Source: Prostheceraeus crozeri
Taxonomy: Eukaryota; Platyhelminthes; Polycladida; Euryleptidae
Reading direction: 5' to 3'
Length of the DNA stretch: 64,000 bases
NCBI GenBank assembly: GCA_907163375.1
Contig: CAJQUW010012670.1
Coordinates: forward strand, 175,001 to 239,000
The position numbers were made by a program, and so were the translations under genes. The notes below the pieces were generated by a model. The model was not told where the DNA came from. It worked only from the letters and a program-made list of their open reading frames with translations, and did not search any database. Positions 32,850-41,310 of the stretch are shown here, one piece after another; the first letter of the stretch is position 1; every line of letters starts with the position of its first letter.

Positions 32850-33840
32850 AATTTCTTCAAAAATTCCCATCGTATTGGTACGTGGAATGTCTTCCCATGA
32901 GCCCATCAGGACACATTGATTTTTCGACCGCTGAGCTATTTACTCTTAACGTTTTCATCGCAGCGCTCCAAGAAGTGAGATAGACAGCACACGGTGAGAC
33001 AACGACGAATGGTTGCAGGTTCACCTGTAGTGGCTACGACGACCATCGCATTCAGGGAGTTGCTCTCGCTGTTCACCGTCGCTTTGTTAACTCGATTGTA
33101 TCCTGGAAACCCCTCACCCCCCCCTATGCTTCAAACTCTACCATGACTACCTTTTAGTCTTTATATGCTGCACCCAGGTACAGACCCCTCTGGCGAAAGA
33201 GAGAAAGACTCCTTCTACCATCAATTCGACTGCGTCGTTGGAAGGGTATCATGTCACGGCATAACTGTCGTTCTCGGTGACGTGAACACACAGCATCGGT
33301 GAAGATCGCCTGGGTTTGGAAAATATCATTGGCCAGCATCCTTTTGCATGCAACCACCAGAACGACAACGGAGAGCGCATGCGAAAAATATCTATGCTTG
33401 GCGCACAATTTGAAAGTTCTCGGCACTTGGCATCAGCATCGTAATATTCATCGAACAACCCGGTACAGTAATGCAAACAAAATTTCAAAAACAATAGATC
33501 ACATACTTGCTTGTGGTCGTTGGAATGTGGTCACCGACTGCCGCGTGTTTCGCAGTGCCGAACTAGGACGCACAGACCATCGCCTATTTGTTGTCACGTC
33601 TCATCTTCGACTTCGACGGACCACGCCATCAAAGTTTGACAGCACACAATGCCACAGCCTAGAGCTGGATAGACGGGACCTCGGACCCCGCACTACGCTT
33701 GTCGCTACTGTGGCAGTAGCTAACCGCTTCTCTGCACCTAACGATGCTATCAGTCTTGAAGATATGTGCGAACAGCTCGTTTCGACGACCATGCCCACTG
33801 CTCTGGCAGTTCTTGGTGAAAGACGCCCCAGATGCAAAAC
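32850..33840 (+). pseudogene. LINE AP-endonuclease and linker
   Basis: In scattered frames: HRIGTWNV, then IAALQEV, GVALAVHRRFVNSIVSW, HQFDCVVGRVSCHGITVVLG with GDVN (the catalytic GDxN box), then ISKTIDHILACGRWNV and ELGRTDHRLFVVTSHLRLR (the terminal DHRLV box). The order matches the APE-type endonuclease of LINEs. At least four frame changes. Confidence 0.72.
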
Positions 33841-34351
33841 CTAGATCTCCGAAGCTTCCGTTAATCTAGAGACTTAGCTCGCCTTAATGGTCGACGTGAG
33901 TCTTACCGGACCCTTCATCGCCAAAGAAGACGTAGTCTCCGTCGTGAATTCTCCTTTTGGGCAAACCGGATCGCAGATGAGGGTGAACAGAAGTTTCAAG
34001 TTACCAACCTTCGCCCGGCTTACAAAGCCATTCGAGTTCTCTGTGAATCAGGACGTCGTAAGATCTCTCCTCTTCTTGACAACAACGGTTCTCTCCTCAC
34101 TGATCCTTCCTCAAATTACCTGGATGGTGCCAGTATTACATCCAAGCCTTTAATAATCCCCAAGTTCCTTTATCTGCCGACTTAAGGCTCGGTTACACTG
34201 GCAGCGTCGTGCTGCGCAGCAAGTGGTAACAAACATAATTCACGCTGACTGTTGCGAGGGCACGTGTTGCAACGTCACTCACAACGTAATAGGGAGCATG
34301 CGGCCACCAGTTTACATTAGCATCGCGAGTGCTGCAGCTTCATTCAAGAAA

Positions 34352-35614
34352 ATGGACGCAAACCGAAAGGCTGCGATTCTTCTTTTGCTCCAGCGACGTC
34401 GAAGAAATAGGAAAAAGGAGAGAAAGTGTTGGGTGAAGGACATCTACATTCAACGGCCACGACAAGGTGACTTCGACAATCTTGTTCAAGAGCTCCGGTC
34501 AGATCCGTCAAATTTTTTCAACTATATGAGAATGACTCCAGACCAGTTCGACTACATTCTTCGAGAAATCAAGTCCCGCATCTCAAAGAATGACACTAGA
34601 TTCCGGAAGTCCATCGAGCCCGGCTTAAAATTGTCTCTCCCTCTCCGATTTCTAGCTGCCGGAGACTCGCAGGTTTCACTATCTTATGCATATCGAGTTT
34701 CCAGAGCTTCGGTCACTGCAATAATCAACGATGTTTTGGAGGCACTTTGGAACTGCCTATGGGAGAAGTTTCTGCCAATTCCTACGCGTGAACGATGGTC
34801 CGAAATCGCATCGAAATTCGAAGCAAGGTGGAACTTTCCAAATTGTCTTGGTGCACTTGACGGCAAGCACATCGCTATTCAGTGCCCGGCGAATTCCGGT
34901 TCACAATTTTATAACTACAAACATTTTCACAACGTGGTGTTGATGGCTCTTTGTGACGCGGACTATTGCTTTACAATGATAGATGTCGGCAGCTTCGGTA
35001 GAGCAAGTGATAGTTCTGTGTTTGCACAGACTGAGCTAGCCAGGATTCTGAAAGACGATATTCATCATCAACTACCCGAATGGAAATGCGTGTTTGAGAG
35101 TGGGAGATCGCTACCTCATGTCGTTGTTGGTGATGAGGCATTTCCTCTGCTCCCGAATCTCATGCGGCCGTTCCCGGGAAAAGATCTCACCGAATCGAAG
35201 TCTATTTTCAACTACAGACTGTCAAGAGCCAGGCGAACTATCGAGAATGCCTTCGGAATTCTTGCTGCAAGATGGCGCATATTTCACAAACCTGTACTTG
35301 CTTCTCCTGAGGAGGTATCGAAGATAGTATGTGCTTCTGTGGTTCTCCACAACTTTCTCCGAAAGAGTGAATTAAATCTCAGTGCCTCTGAACGCAGATA
35401 TTGTCCGGCAGGTAATGCAGATCAAACCGATTCGAATGGTGAGTTCATTCCAGGAGCTTGGAGACAATCTGACATTGCCCTTACCGATGTTGGGAGACAG
35501 GGATCCAACAATGCAGCAGAAAGTGCATCAAATGTGAGACTTTCGTTCATGGAACATTTTGTAACGGAAGATATTCTTGAGTGGCAGTCTGCTTATGTCA
35601 ACCGTGTTCACTGA
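34352..35614 (+). CDS. Harbinger transposase (DDE_Tnp_4), unbroken
   Basis: I place the start at the ATG at 34352 (MDANRKAAILLLLQRRRRNR), giving 420 residues. The same frame is open back to 34223, but those 43 residues overlap the inverted end and look non-coding. An N-terminal basic region and a helix-turn-helix-like part (RMTPDQFDYILREI; LRFLAAGDSQVSLSYAYRVS) precede the DDE_Tnp_4 domain: LDGKHIAI with Asp170, DVGSFGRASD with Asp220, RTIENAFGILAARWRIF with Glu298. These are the three catalytic acids of PIF/Harbinger transposases, which cut and insert at TWA. The partner DNA-binding protein is encoded on the other strand. Confidence 0.92.
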   Translation: MDANRKAAILLLLQRRRRNRKKERKCWVKDIYIQRPRQGDFDNLVQELRSDPSNFFNYMRMTPDQFDYILREIKSRISKNDTRFRKSIEPGLKLSLPLRFLAAGDSQVSLSYAYRVSRASVTAIINDVLEALWNCLWEKFLPIPTRERWSEIASKFEARWNFPNCLGALDGKHIAIQCPANSGSQFYNYKHFHNVVLMALCDADYCFTMIDVGSFGRASDSSVFAQTELARILKDDIHHQLPEWKCVFESGRSLPHVVVGDEAFPLLPNLMRPFPGKDLTESKSIFNYRLSRARRTIENAFGILAARWRIFHKPVLASPEEVSKIVCASVVLHNFLRKSELNLSASERRYCPAGNADQTDSNGEFIPGAWRQSDIALTDVGRQGSNNAAESASNVRLSFMEHFVTEDILEWQSAYVNRVH

Positions 35615-35826
35615 TATCAAATTCCTTTCCCTTTTGATGAAGTAATACACATGCAAGATGCTGAATAATCATGTCTCATCGAATCATTTATCAACTTTTG
35701 ATAGTCAGCTTTTTCTAGGCTAAATAAAAATGCATTAAATACAAATTCAACACAAGGTCCTTTCTCCAGGCGAAATATGCATGTATCGAAAAGAAGTTTT
35801 AACTATCAATCAGATTTTATTTGTAG

Positions 35827-36468
35827 TCAGAGAAAGCGTTCGAATACGTCGACATCAGATTCATCTAAAAATTCCATCTTGTAAAGTAGTTCTTGCACTT
35901 TAACTTTCGCACGCGCCTTGACTTCAGGTTTGAAGCGCTTGAGTGTTGAAGTAATTGCCTTGCAGAAGAGTTCATCCTCATCCAGAGGATTCTCTAGCAG
36001 CCTCAACACTCTGTCTTCGAATTCATCTGCAGGCTTCGAAGGACGCCGCTTCCGGGATATTGTAGAGTTCTCTTTCTGGGAGACTGAAATGTGCGAATCA
36101 TCCAGCTGAGATTCGCAATCGTTCATCTCGCTTTCCTTGTTGTGGAAGTTTGAGGTTGTGGGACGTGGCTTTAGAAAGTCATTTAAAAACGATAGCAAAA
36201 CACTGTGCTTGAATTCGATCGATGTTCCTCCTCCATCACCACTTTTCTTCTGAACAGCTCTTCTCTTCGCACGTGTATAATTGTCTCGCAATAATTTCCA
36301 AATTTTCTTCGCATCCTCCACCTCAAATCCGCAGTTTTTGGCTATCTCTCTCCAGGCATTCCGCTTTGCGATTTTGTCATGATAGGCGCTATCATTTGTC
36401 GCATACAAGCAGGGATATTTTCGCACGTTTTCGATTAGCGTCTCTTCACATGCCATTTTGCCACTCAA
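35827..36468 (-). CDS. Harbinger MADF-domain accessory protein, unbroken
   Basis: A 213-residue protein from the ATG at 36468. Residues about 10-100 form a MADF (Myb/SANT-like) domain: TLIENVRKYPCLYATNDSAY, NAWREIAKNCGF and KKIWKLLRDNYTRAKRRA. The middle is polar, with RKRRPSKPADEF as a likely nuclear signal. The C-terminus (FCKAITSTLKRFKPEVKARA...VQELLYKMEF) resembles the BESS-like interaction tail of MADF proteins. In Harbinger elements such a Myb/MADF partner brings the transposase to the nucleus and to the ends. It converges on the transposase gene with a 212-bp gap. Without the flanking ends it would be mistaken for a host transcription factor. Confidence 0.88.
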   Translation of the reverse strand: MSGKMACEETLIENVRKYPCLYATNDSAYHDKIAKRNAWREIAKNCGFEVEDAKKIWKLLRDNYTRAKRRAVQKKSGDGGGTSIEFKHSVLLSFLNDFLKPRPTTSNFHNKESEMNDCESQLDDSHISVSQKENSTISRKRRPSKPADEFEDRVLRLLENPLDEDELFCKAITSTLKRFKPEVKARAKVKVQELLYKMEFLDESDVDVFERFL

Positions 36469-36747
36469 GATAAGAATGAATGATGACAGATGGACAACAG
36501 GAATCAGCTGTGAACCGGATTCGAGACTTTCCTATGCCGATAGACCAATCAGGCCAGCCGTTCTTTGCTGCCATGCAGCGAGGAGTTGAATTTCATTTAA
36601 CTTTCTTCGACATGCCGCGCAGCAACCGCCCAGATAATAAAATTCGGCGAGTCAGTGTGATGTAGCAACAACGTCATCAGGAAGCATCCCTAAGATGACA
36701 TACGTCAGTTGCCGCGCAGCAGCTATGCTGCTAGTGTAAATTTAGCT

Positions 36748-37075
36748 TTACAATCCTTTGCCAGGCATAATTCTTTAAATGGTAATATATCGACTGACGG
36801 ACCAGCACAAGACGAAATCCCATCAGTCATCAGAAAACTCAGGTCGCGCACCAGGGGATGTTAAGGAGAAAAAATAGCACCACTAATAATCGTCCCATCA
36901 CCTTGCATTTTGCACCTTCCAAAGTTATCCTTGCAGTGCCTTTCAAGTGACTCAAGTCACTGATATTTGGAAGACAACGCCCTCAACAAGCAAGATTCAC
37001 ACCTGGGCGATCAACCACGGACTGTATTCTCACACCCGTGATCCTTGTTCAGCACTGCAGGACATTTCGGCACTA
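36748..37075 (+). pseudogene. LINE segment, start of RT
   Basis: Continues the frame left of the Harbinger: QSFARHNSLNGNISTDGPAQ, then DEIPSVIRKLRSR, the xEIxxAIxxLxxxKAPG box at the start of LINE reverse transcriptases. It ends at the TA where the mariner-like element begins. Confidence 0.6.
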
Positions 37076-37399
37076 TTCAAGGTGTTCCGCAAGTCTGGAC
37101 ACATAGGAAATTATGAGTTTCGAATACCTTTAACTTCAATGTGTGTCCCACAAGTCTGGACACATAAGAGCAAAATCCAATATTCCATTAATATTAATCG
37201 TTTATTCAATGTTTAAGTAAATAACAGTAGACAAAATGATTGAAAGTCTATGGATGTGCTCAAAATGTCCACCTCCGTTCACAGCACACAACTCCAGTAA
37301 TATCTCTTCTCTATCAAGACTCGGTGACTGATACTTGGGGTAATCTGCTGACAGGCTTCCTGTATGTGCGACCGCAAATGATGAAGGTCTTGAATCTTT

Positions 37400-38304
37400 T
37401 CTGAATGCACCATAGCTTTCAAGGTTTGGACTTCTTGACGGCCATTCAACTGTTCCTCTTCCACCAATTCAGTGTCTAGGAAATTGTACATTCATGAATT
37501 CACGAACATGGAGATGCATGCATAGAAATAAATTACTTTAACTCGTTTAAAAAGTCAACTTTTCAGTACTCGGATCGATATTGTTGTCTTGATCGCTGCG
37601 CTCTCTCGATAACGATATCGCTCCCCATACTAAAAAGTTGACTTTTTAATCTTCGTCAAAATAATTATATCCTCGGAGCATATTAGGAAGAAAGTTAGGA
37701 TATTAGGAGTATCGGGTGTTCTGCCTGTTAACCTCTCCAGAAACGCAAAAGTTAGCGTCATCAACAAATAAAATTTCAAAATTTCATATGGGAAGTCGTC
37801 CTTTTCTTCGCACATGTTCATCGGCCATGAGCAAATTTCAGTTCTTCTATCCAGATCGTCTGCCGATAATTTCTTCATCTAATGCATTTTGTATGGATGC
37901 CAGCTATGGAGTTTCAGAATGCGATGGATGCTTGTCTTTGAAATGTTTATTTCAGCGGACACACGGTGGATGGATTTTTTCGGACTTCTGCTAAATGTAC
38001 CCAAGACTGCTGTACCGGTATCTTCATCAGTGACTCTTCGGGGAGGACCACACCGGGGTTTGTCATGCACATTGCCAGTCTCCTTGAATTTTCTCAAACG
38101 TTTTGCGACTCACCTGAAGCTGATGGGCTCACGTTCAGGATGGGTATGATTGGACATATCTCCTGCGTCTCTCGTCCTCCGATTACCGACCAACAAAATT
38201 ACTTCGACACACTCTTCAACTGTCAGCACCATGATCGTTGATAAAACGTGAAATGAAATGCGAATGACTGGCTGAACTATATAACAATAGCGAGTACTAC
38301 TCAC
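37400..38304 (-). pseudogene. mariner-like transposase, frameshifted
   Basis: In order on the minus strand: VEECVEVILLVGNRRTRDAG, then FKETGNVHDKPRCGPPRRVT and ISKTSIHRILKLHSWHPYKM (the two helix-turn-helix parts). Next come RTEICSWPMNM, DDANFCFSGEVNRQNTRY (read partly in other frames), KVNFLVWGAI, and FPRH.IGGRGTVEWPSRSPN, the box before the last catalytic acid. Several frame changes and a 103-bp palindromic insertion make it dead. Confidence 0.75.
37547..37649. repeat. 103-bp palindromic MITE inside the mariner transposase
   Basis: TTAAAAAGTCAACTTTTCAG (37547) is mirrored by CTAAAAAGTTGACTTTTTAA ending at 37649. Transposase-like sequence is recognisable on both sides. The terminal TTAA words could be the target duplication. 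Confidence 0.55.
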
Positions 38305-38522
38305 ATGTTATGAACACAATTATTGATAGTTCATTTACGCAACTATTATTCGTTGAGGACACCATTGCACACATACACAGAAACTCATGATTTCCTGTGT
38401 GTCCAGACTTGAGGGACAACTTGTATATAACTATACGCGGTGTACGTCGACTCAAAGCCGAGTTCGACTCACTAGATAGGAACCCGCTGTGGCTCCTCCT
38501 TCAAGAGATCGGAGTACCCTCA

Positions 38523-38939
38523 AATACAGGCCAGTTCAAAAATCATTGCACAAAAAAGCACAATTTTCAAATGTAATTTTCGTGCTGAAGTCCTAGATCA
38601 ATTTTGATGAACGGTGTAACATATGAAACCTTATGATCCATACATTATTTTGGCATATATTTCACTTTCATAAGTGGTTAGTGGACCTCATTAAAAAACA
38701 TTAGACGTTTTCTTTAATGCAGGATTTCAACATGAAGGGGACTGAATTATTCTATGAAGGTTGACGGTATGAGCTATCATTCAGCTTAATCATGATGTAA
38801 GGTTTTAACATTCGCTGAATGAATGTACAAAAAGATACAATACATGCTTACAAAAATTGTTGCTAAAAAAAGTCTGACACTTTTTTTTCATTGATGAACA
38901 TGCTCAACTTCAATCAACTTGGCATCATGTTAAAGGCTA
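38523..38939. other. unassigned roughly 400-bp insert in the LINE
   Basis: The LINE RT frame breaks after LLLQEIGVPS (38522) and resumes near 38940 (KLLRDLYTNNT). The DNA between is AT-rich with no frame. CAGGCCAGTTCAAAAATCATTGC at the left edge looks like a transposon end, but no mirrored partner was found. Confidence 0.45.
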
Positions 38940-39228
38940 TGCTAAGCAAATTATTGCGCGATCTTTACACCAACAATACATGCATGAGTAAGAGCAGACG
39001 GGAACAGTTCGGACTCCTTCCAAGTGATTTCAGGCGTGCGCCAGGGTTGTGTTGCGGCTACCTACCTGATCAACATCGCGATTGACTTCTGTCTCGAAAA
39101 GACCCACACTCGCTGTCCGATTTTGGCGTCCACTTCCACTCCCGATTCACTGATCTTCACTGATCTTTGCGAACTGTGTTACGCTGACGATGTCGTTTTA
39201 CTTTCGTCTGTTCTGGACTTACTCCTCG
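38940..39228 (+). pseudogene. LINE RT catalytic part
   Basis: KLLRDLYTNNT, then ISGVRQGCVAATYLINIAID and LCYADDVVLLSSVLDLL in shifting frames: motifs 4 and 5 of an RTE-style reverse transcriptase, with the YADD box intact. The sequence is cut by a LINE insertion immediately after LDLLL. Confidence 0.75.
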
Positions 39229-39495
39229 GTTTCTATCAAAACTTCACGTCACCGTGTATTGGAAATTCTGAATACCTGCCAAATCAATCTATTGTGGCTT
39301 TTCCACTATCCATGATTTCTGCCCGTCTGTGTTTTCCTCGTGATTGATTAGAGACCTACGTCAATTTATATCCTGAAATCGTGGATAAGTCACAGTACTT
39401 CGATCTTATTATGCTTTTCTCACATAGTGTTGTGCTCTCGTTGCTTGCGCGGAGATTTCACGGTTGGTGGTTCAAATCTCTCACAGTGTTTTCCT

Positions 39496-40059
39496 ATGAT
39501 GACATCCATTACTGATATTTTGGCCTTAAGTGATCAAGAACTGCTAAGAAGGAAGAATTCTATAAATAAGAACGACTTAATGCAAGCTTTGATTCAAGTA
39601 AATAAAAGTAAGTGCTAACAGTATATTCGATGAAATTCCTGAACGAATGAAACGCGATAAAAATATAATAATGCGGTTGAAGAACTAACGACTGGTAATC
39701 TCGAAGCACGTAAACAGCCTGATCGTGAAAAATGCGTGAATATTTTAACTTTCCTTGGGTCCTCCATCACAGCGGTTGACGAAACTCGCCGCATTGAGCG
39801 TGTGGGTTCGAATGATAAACGCTTACTTCTCATTTAGTTCAAGACACCTGATTATAAATATTCAGTACTGCGAAAAGCCAAACATTTGCGAAGTAGTTCC
39901 GAGCATCAACATCTATACATTAACAGTGACAAAACGAAATTGCAACAAGAGCAAGACAAAATTCTGAGAGACGAGTTTCGACGATGGAAAATAAATGAAG
40001 ATGTTGTCATTTTCCAAGGTCGAGTTGTGGAACGCAAAGATGTTCAACATTTTTGCTAA
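39496..40059 (+). pseudogene. LINE ORF1 (RRM-like), frameshifted
   Basis: Starts MMTSITDILALSDQELLRRK. Later frames give ETRRIERVGSNDKRLLLI, YSVLRKAKHLRSSSEHQHLY, INSDKTKLQQEQDKILRDEF and VVIFQGRVVERKDVQ. RVGS...P.L..., LRKAKxL and IxxDxTxxQQ are the boxes of CR1/L2-type ORF1 proteins, which bind the element RNA. Same pattern as the ORF1 at 62617-63343. Confidence 0.65.
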
Positions 40060-40140
40060 AGTTTTTAAAAACTACAGAACGGCCTAGAATTAAATTTCCG
40101 ACCCTTATGTTGTTAAATGCACAATTAAAATAAACAAGAA

Positions 40141-40436
40141 TGCACTTCAAAATAAATAAGAAGCAGTCTCAACAGTTGGAGCGCATTGACAAAAGAGCGC
40201 ACAGAATCATTTTTTATGAAGGTACACATCGATCATGTGAATGCACTTCGGAGTCTGTAGCATCAAGACGACTTTCATTATCAAAAAAGTTGTTTCTGCA
40301 TGTTTGCAGCATTCCGTTGCATCTTCTTTCTTCGCTGACTCCAAAGATTCTGCCGCGTACACGGAAATTTCAGTCATTTTACACGCGCACAACTGTAAGA
40401 TCTCGCTCTTTTTTCCGTTTATTACTCAAGCTGTAA
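40141..40436 (+). pseudogene. LINE ORF2 C-terminal end
   Basis: QQLERIDKRAHRIIFYEGTH, then RRLSLSKKLFLHV and TRTTVRSRSFFRL: the LExxQxRAxRII helix and the ...R.SFxP tail of CR1/Jockey-type ORF2 proteins. The matching segment of the other copy is at 59139-59510 (LQRVDNGAHRMIY, LVQSKKLFHRI). Confidence 0.65.
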
Positions 40437-40556
40437 ACTCTGACAATTGTGTATGACGCTCTATTTTACAACAGTATTATTATGTGTATGATATCACTTC
40501 TTGACTTGTATTGCACGTTTTTCAATCAAATATACAACACTACTACTACAACTACT

Positions 40557-41310
40557 AGAACTCGGGGAAGAAGTATCACCACTAGGCCTCTCTCTCAACT
40601 ATTCAAAGACCATAATTCAGTCACTGTCTACGTTTTTGCCGTCACCAACCAATGATCTGAGAGTGACCTCAGTCAGCATCGCAATGATCGACAATTTCAT
40701 CTACCTTGGGATCCAGATTTCTAGCGAATTTATGGCAGACAGTGAAATAAATCGTCGTCTTAATTGTGCTCAGTCAGCCTTTAATCGATTATCAAAAGTG
40801 GTGCGCAGCAGAAAAGTTCGTGCCCAACGAGTGCAGAATGCCTGCTGTTATACGGCTGCGAGACTTGGAGTCTTCCGGTTGCTCTAACCCGGCGTCTGGA
40901 CGCTTTTCACCGCTCCCTGCCTTCGCAACATTCTCGGTATTCGCTGGTACCACCACATCACGAATGAAGAAGTTTACTCGAGGTTTGGGAATCCATATAA
41001 AATTTCCACCATCATTCGCCAACGTCGATTATGCCGTCTAGGCCACGTTGTTCACTCCAACCCACCTATTCCTGCAAGAAAAGCTTTAGAAGTATCGGGT
41101 CGCCCCCCCCCCCCCAGTCGCATGGTTGGAATCGCCCGCACGGCCGACTACGGCTTACATGGATTTCCTAAGTCCAAGATGCTCTCCCGCTACCCGACAT
41201 TCTTGTCCGTGCTCAGGACCCCCACGCCTTTCGCGATCTGGTCGACGATCACTTGAACTGGTCATGCACATCCAAGTACAAGAACAAGTAATGATCTGGA
41301 AGCAGTGAAG
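40557..41310 (+). pseudogene. RTE LINE thumb and C-terminus
   Basis: ELGEEVSPLGLSLNYSKTII, then IDNFIYLGIQISSEFMADSE, INRRLNCAQSAFNRLSKVV, and in further frames LRNILGIRWYHHITNEEVYS and RRLCRLGHVVHSN. The xxNxxKT, FxYLGxxI and GHVxR boxes are standard for the RT thumb and tail of RTE-type LINEs. A run of 13 C at 41103-41115 breaks the frame. Confidence 0.72.

Larger units (their letters stand above)
34185..36747 (+). mobile_element. PIF/Harbinger transposon, both genes open
   Basis: TTA flanks both ends (34182-34184, 36748-36750), the 3-bp duplication of Harbinger. The left end AGGCTCGGTTACACTGGCAG matches the reversed right end AGCTAAATTTACACTAGCAG, and both continue into a GC-rich CTGCGC block. 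The host LINE frame resumes exactly across one TTA (LSAD-L-QSFAR), confirming the insertion limits. Two convergent genes lie inside: a DDE transposase (+) and a MADF protein (-). Both are uninterrupted, so this 2.56-kb copy looks autonomous. Confidence 0.9.
37076..38425 (-). mobile_element. mariner-like transposon, decayed
   Basis: Left end TTCAAGGTGTTCCGCAAGTC and reversed right end TACAAGTTGTCCCTCAAGTC, both followed by TGGACACA and a GAAAT.ATGAGTTTC word (about 40-bp inverted ends). TA outside both (37074-37075, 38426-38427). Length 1350 bp, with the transposase on the minus strand. It inserted into the RTE LINE, whose frame resumes at 38430. Confidence 0.85.
39229..40556 (+). mobile_element. 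internally deleted CR1-like LINE
   Basis: It carries an ORF1 with its own start (39496-40059) and then directly the last roughly 100 codons of ORF2 (40141-40436), so nearly all of ORF2 is missing. It ends in an ACT-rich tail (TACAACACTACTACTACAAC, 40529-40556). The RTE frame LDLLL...LELGEEVSPLGLSLN is interrupted precisely here. The family resembles the LINE at 58995-63560. Confidence 0.7.
32500..41310 (+). mobile_element. RTE-type LINE split by four insertions
   Basis: One LINE can be followed in order. A GC-rich 5' segment with RIGTWNV starts an AP endonuclease (32850-33610). The linker continues to 34184, then after a Harbinger at 36748-37075, after a mariner-like element at 38426-38522 (RAEFDSLDRNPLWLLLQEIG), after an unassigned insert at 38940-39228 (SGVRQGC, CYADDVVLL), and after a deleted LINE at 40557-41310 (LGLSLNYSKT, then a C-terminal stretch around LRNILGIRWYHHI). 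The SGVRQGC/CYADD style and the lack of a separate ORF1 suggest the RTE group. Many frameshifts: an old copy that collected younger elements. Confidence 0.75.

Noticed and set aside
35827-36468. MADF protein as a host transcription factor
   Set aside because: It lies between the Harbinger inverted ends, convergent with the transposase, so it is the element's own second gene.
39469-39480. GGTTCAAATCTC, a tRNA B-box-like word
   Set aside because: No matching A box or clover-leaf folding; it lies in the 5' region of a LINE copy.
41103-41115. Run of 13 C
   Set aside because: Simple mononucleotide tract within the LINE, possibly a sequencing-length artefact; no quadruplex-type clustering.
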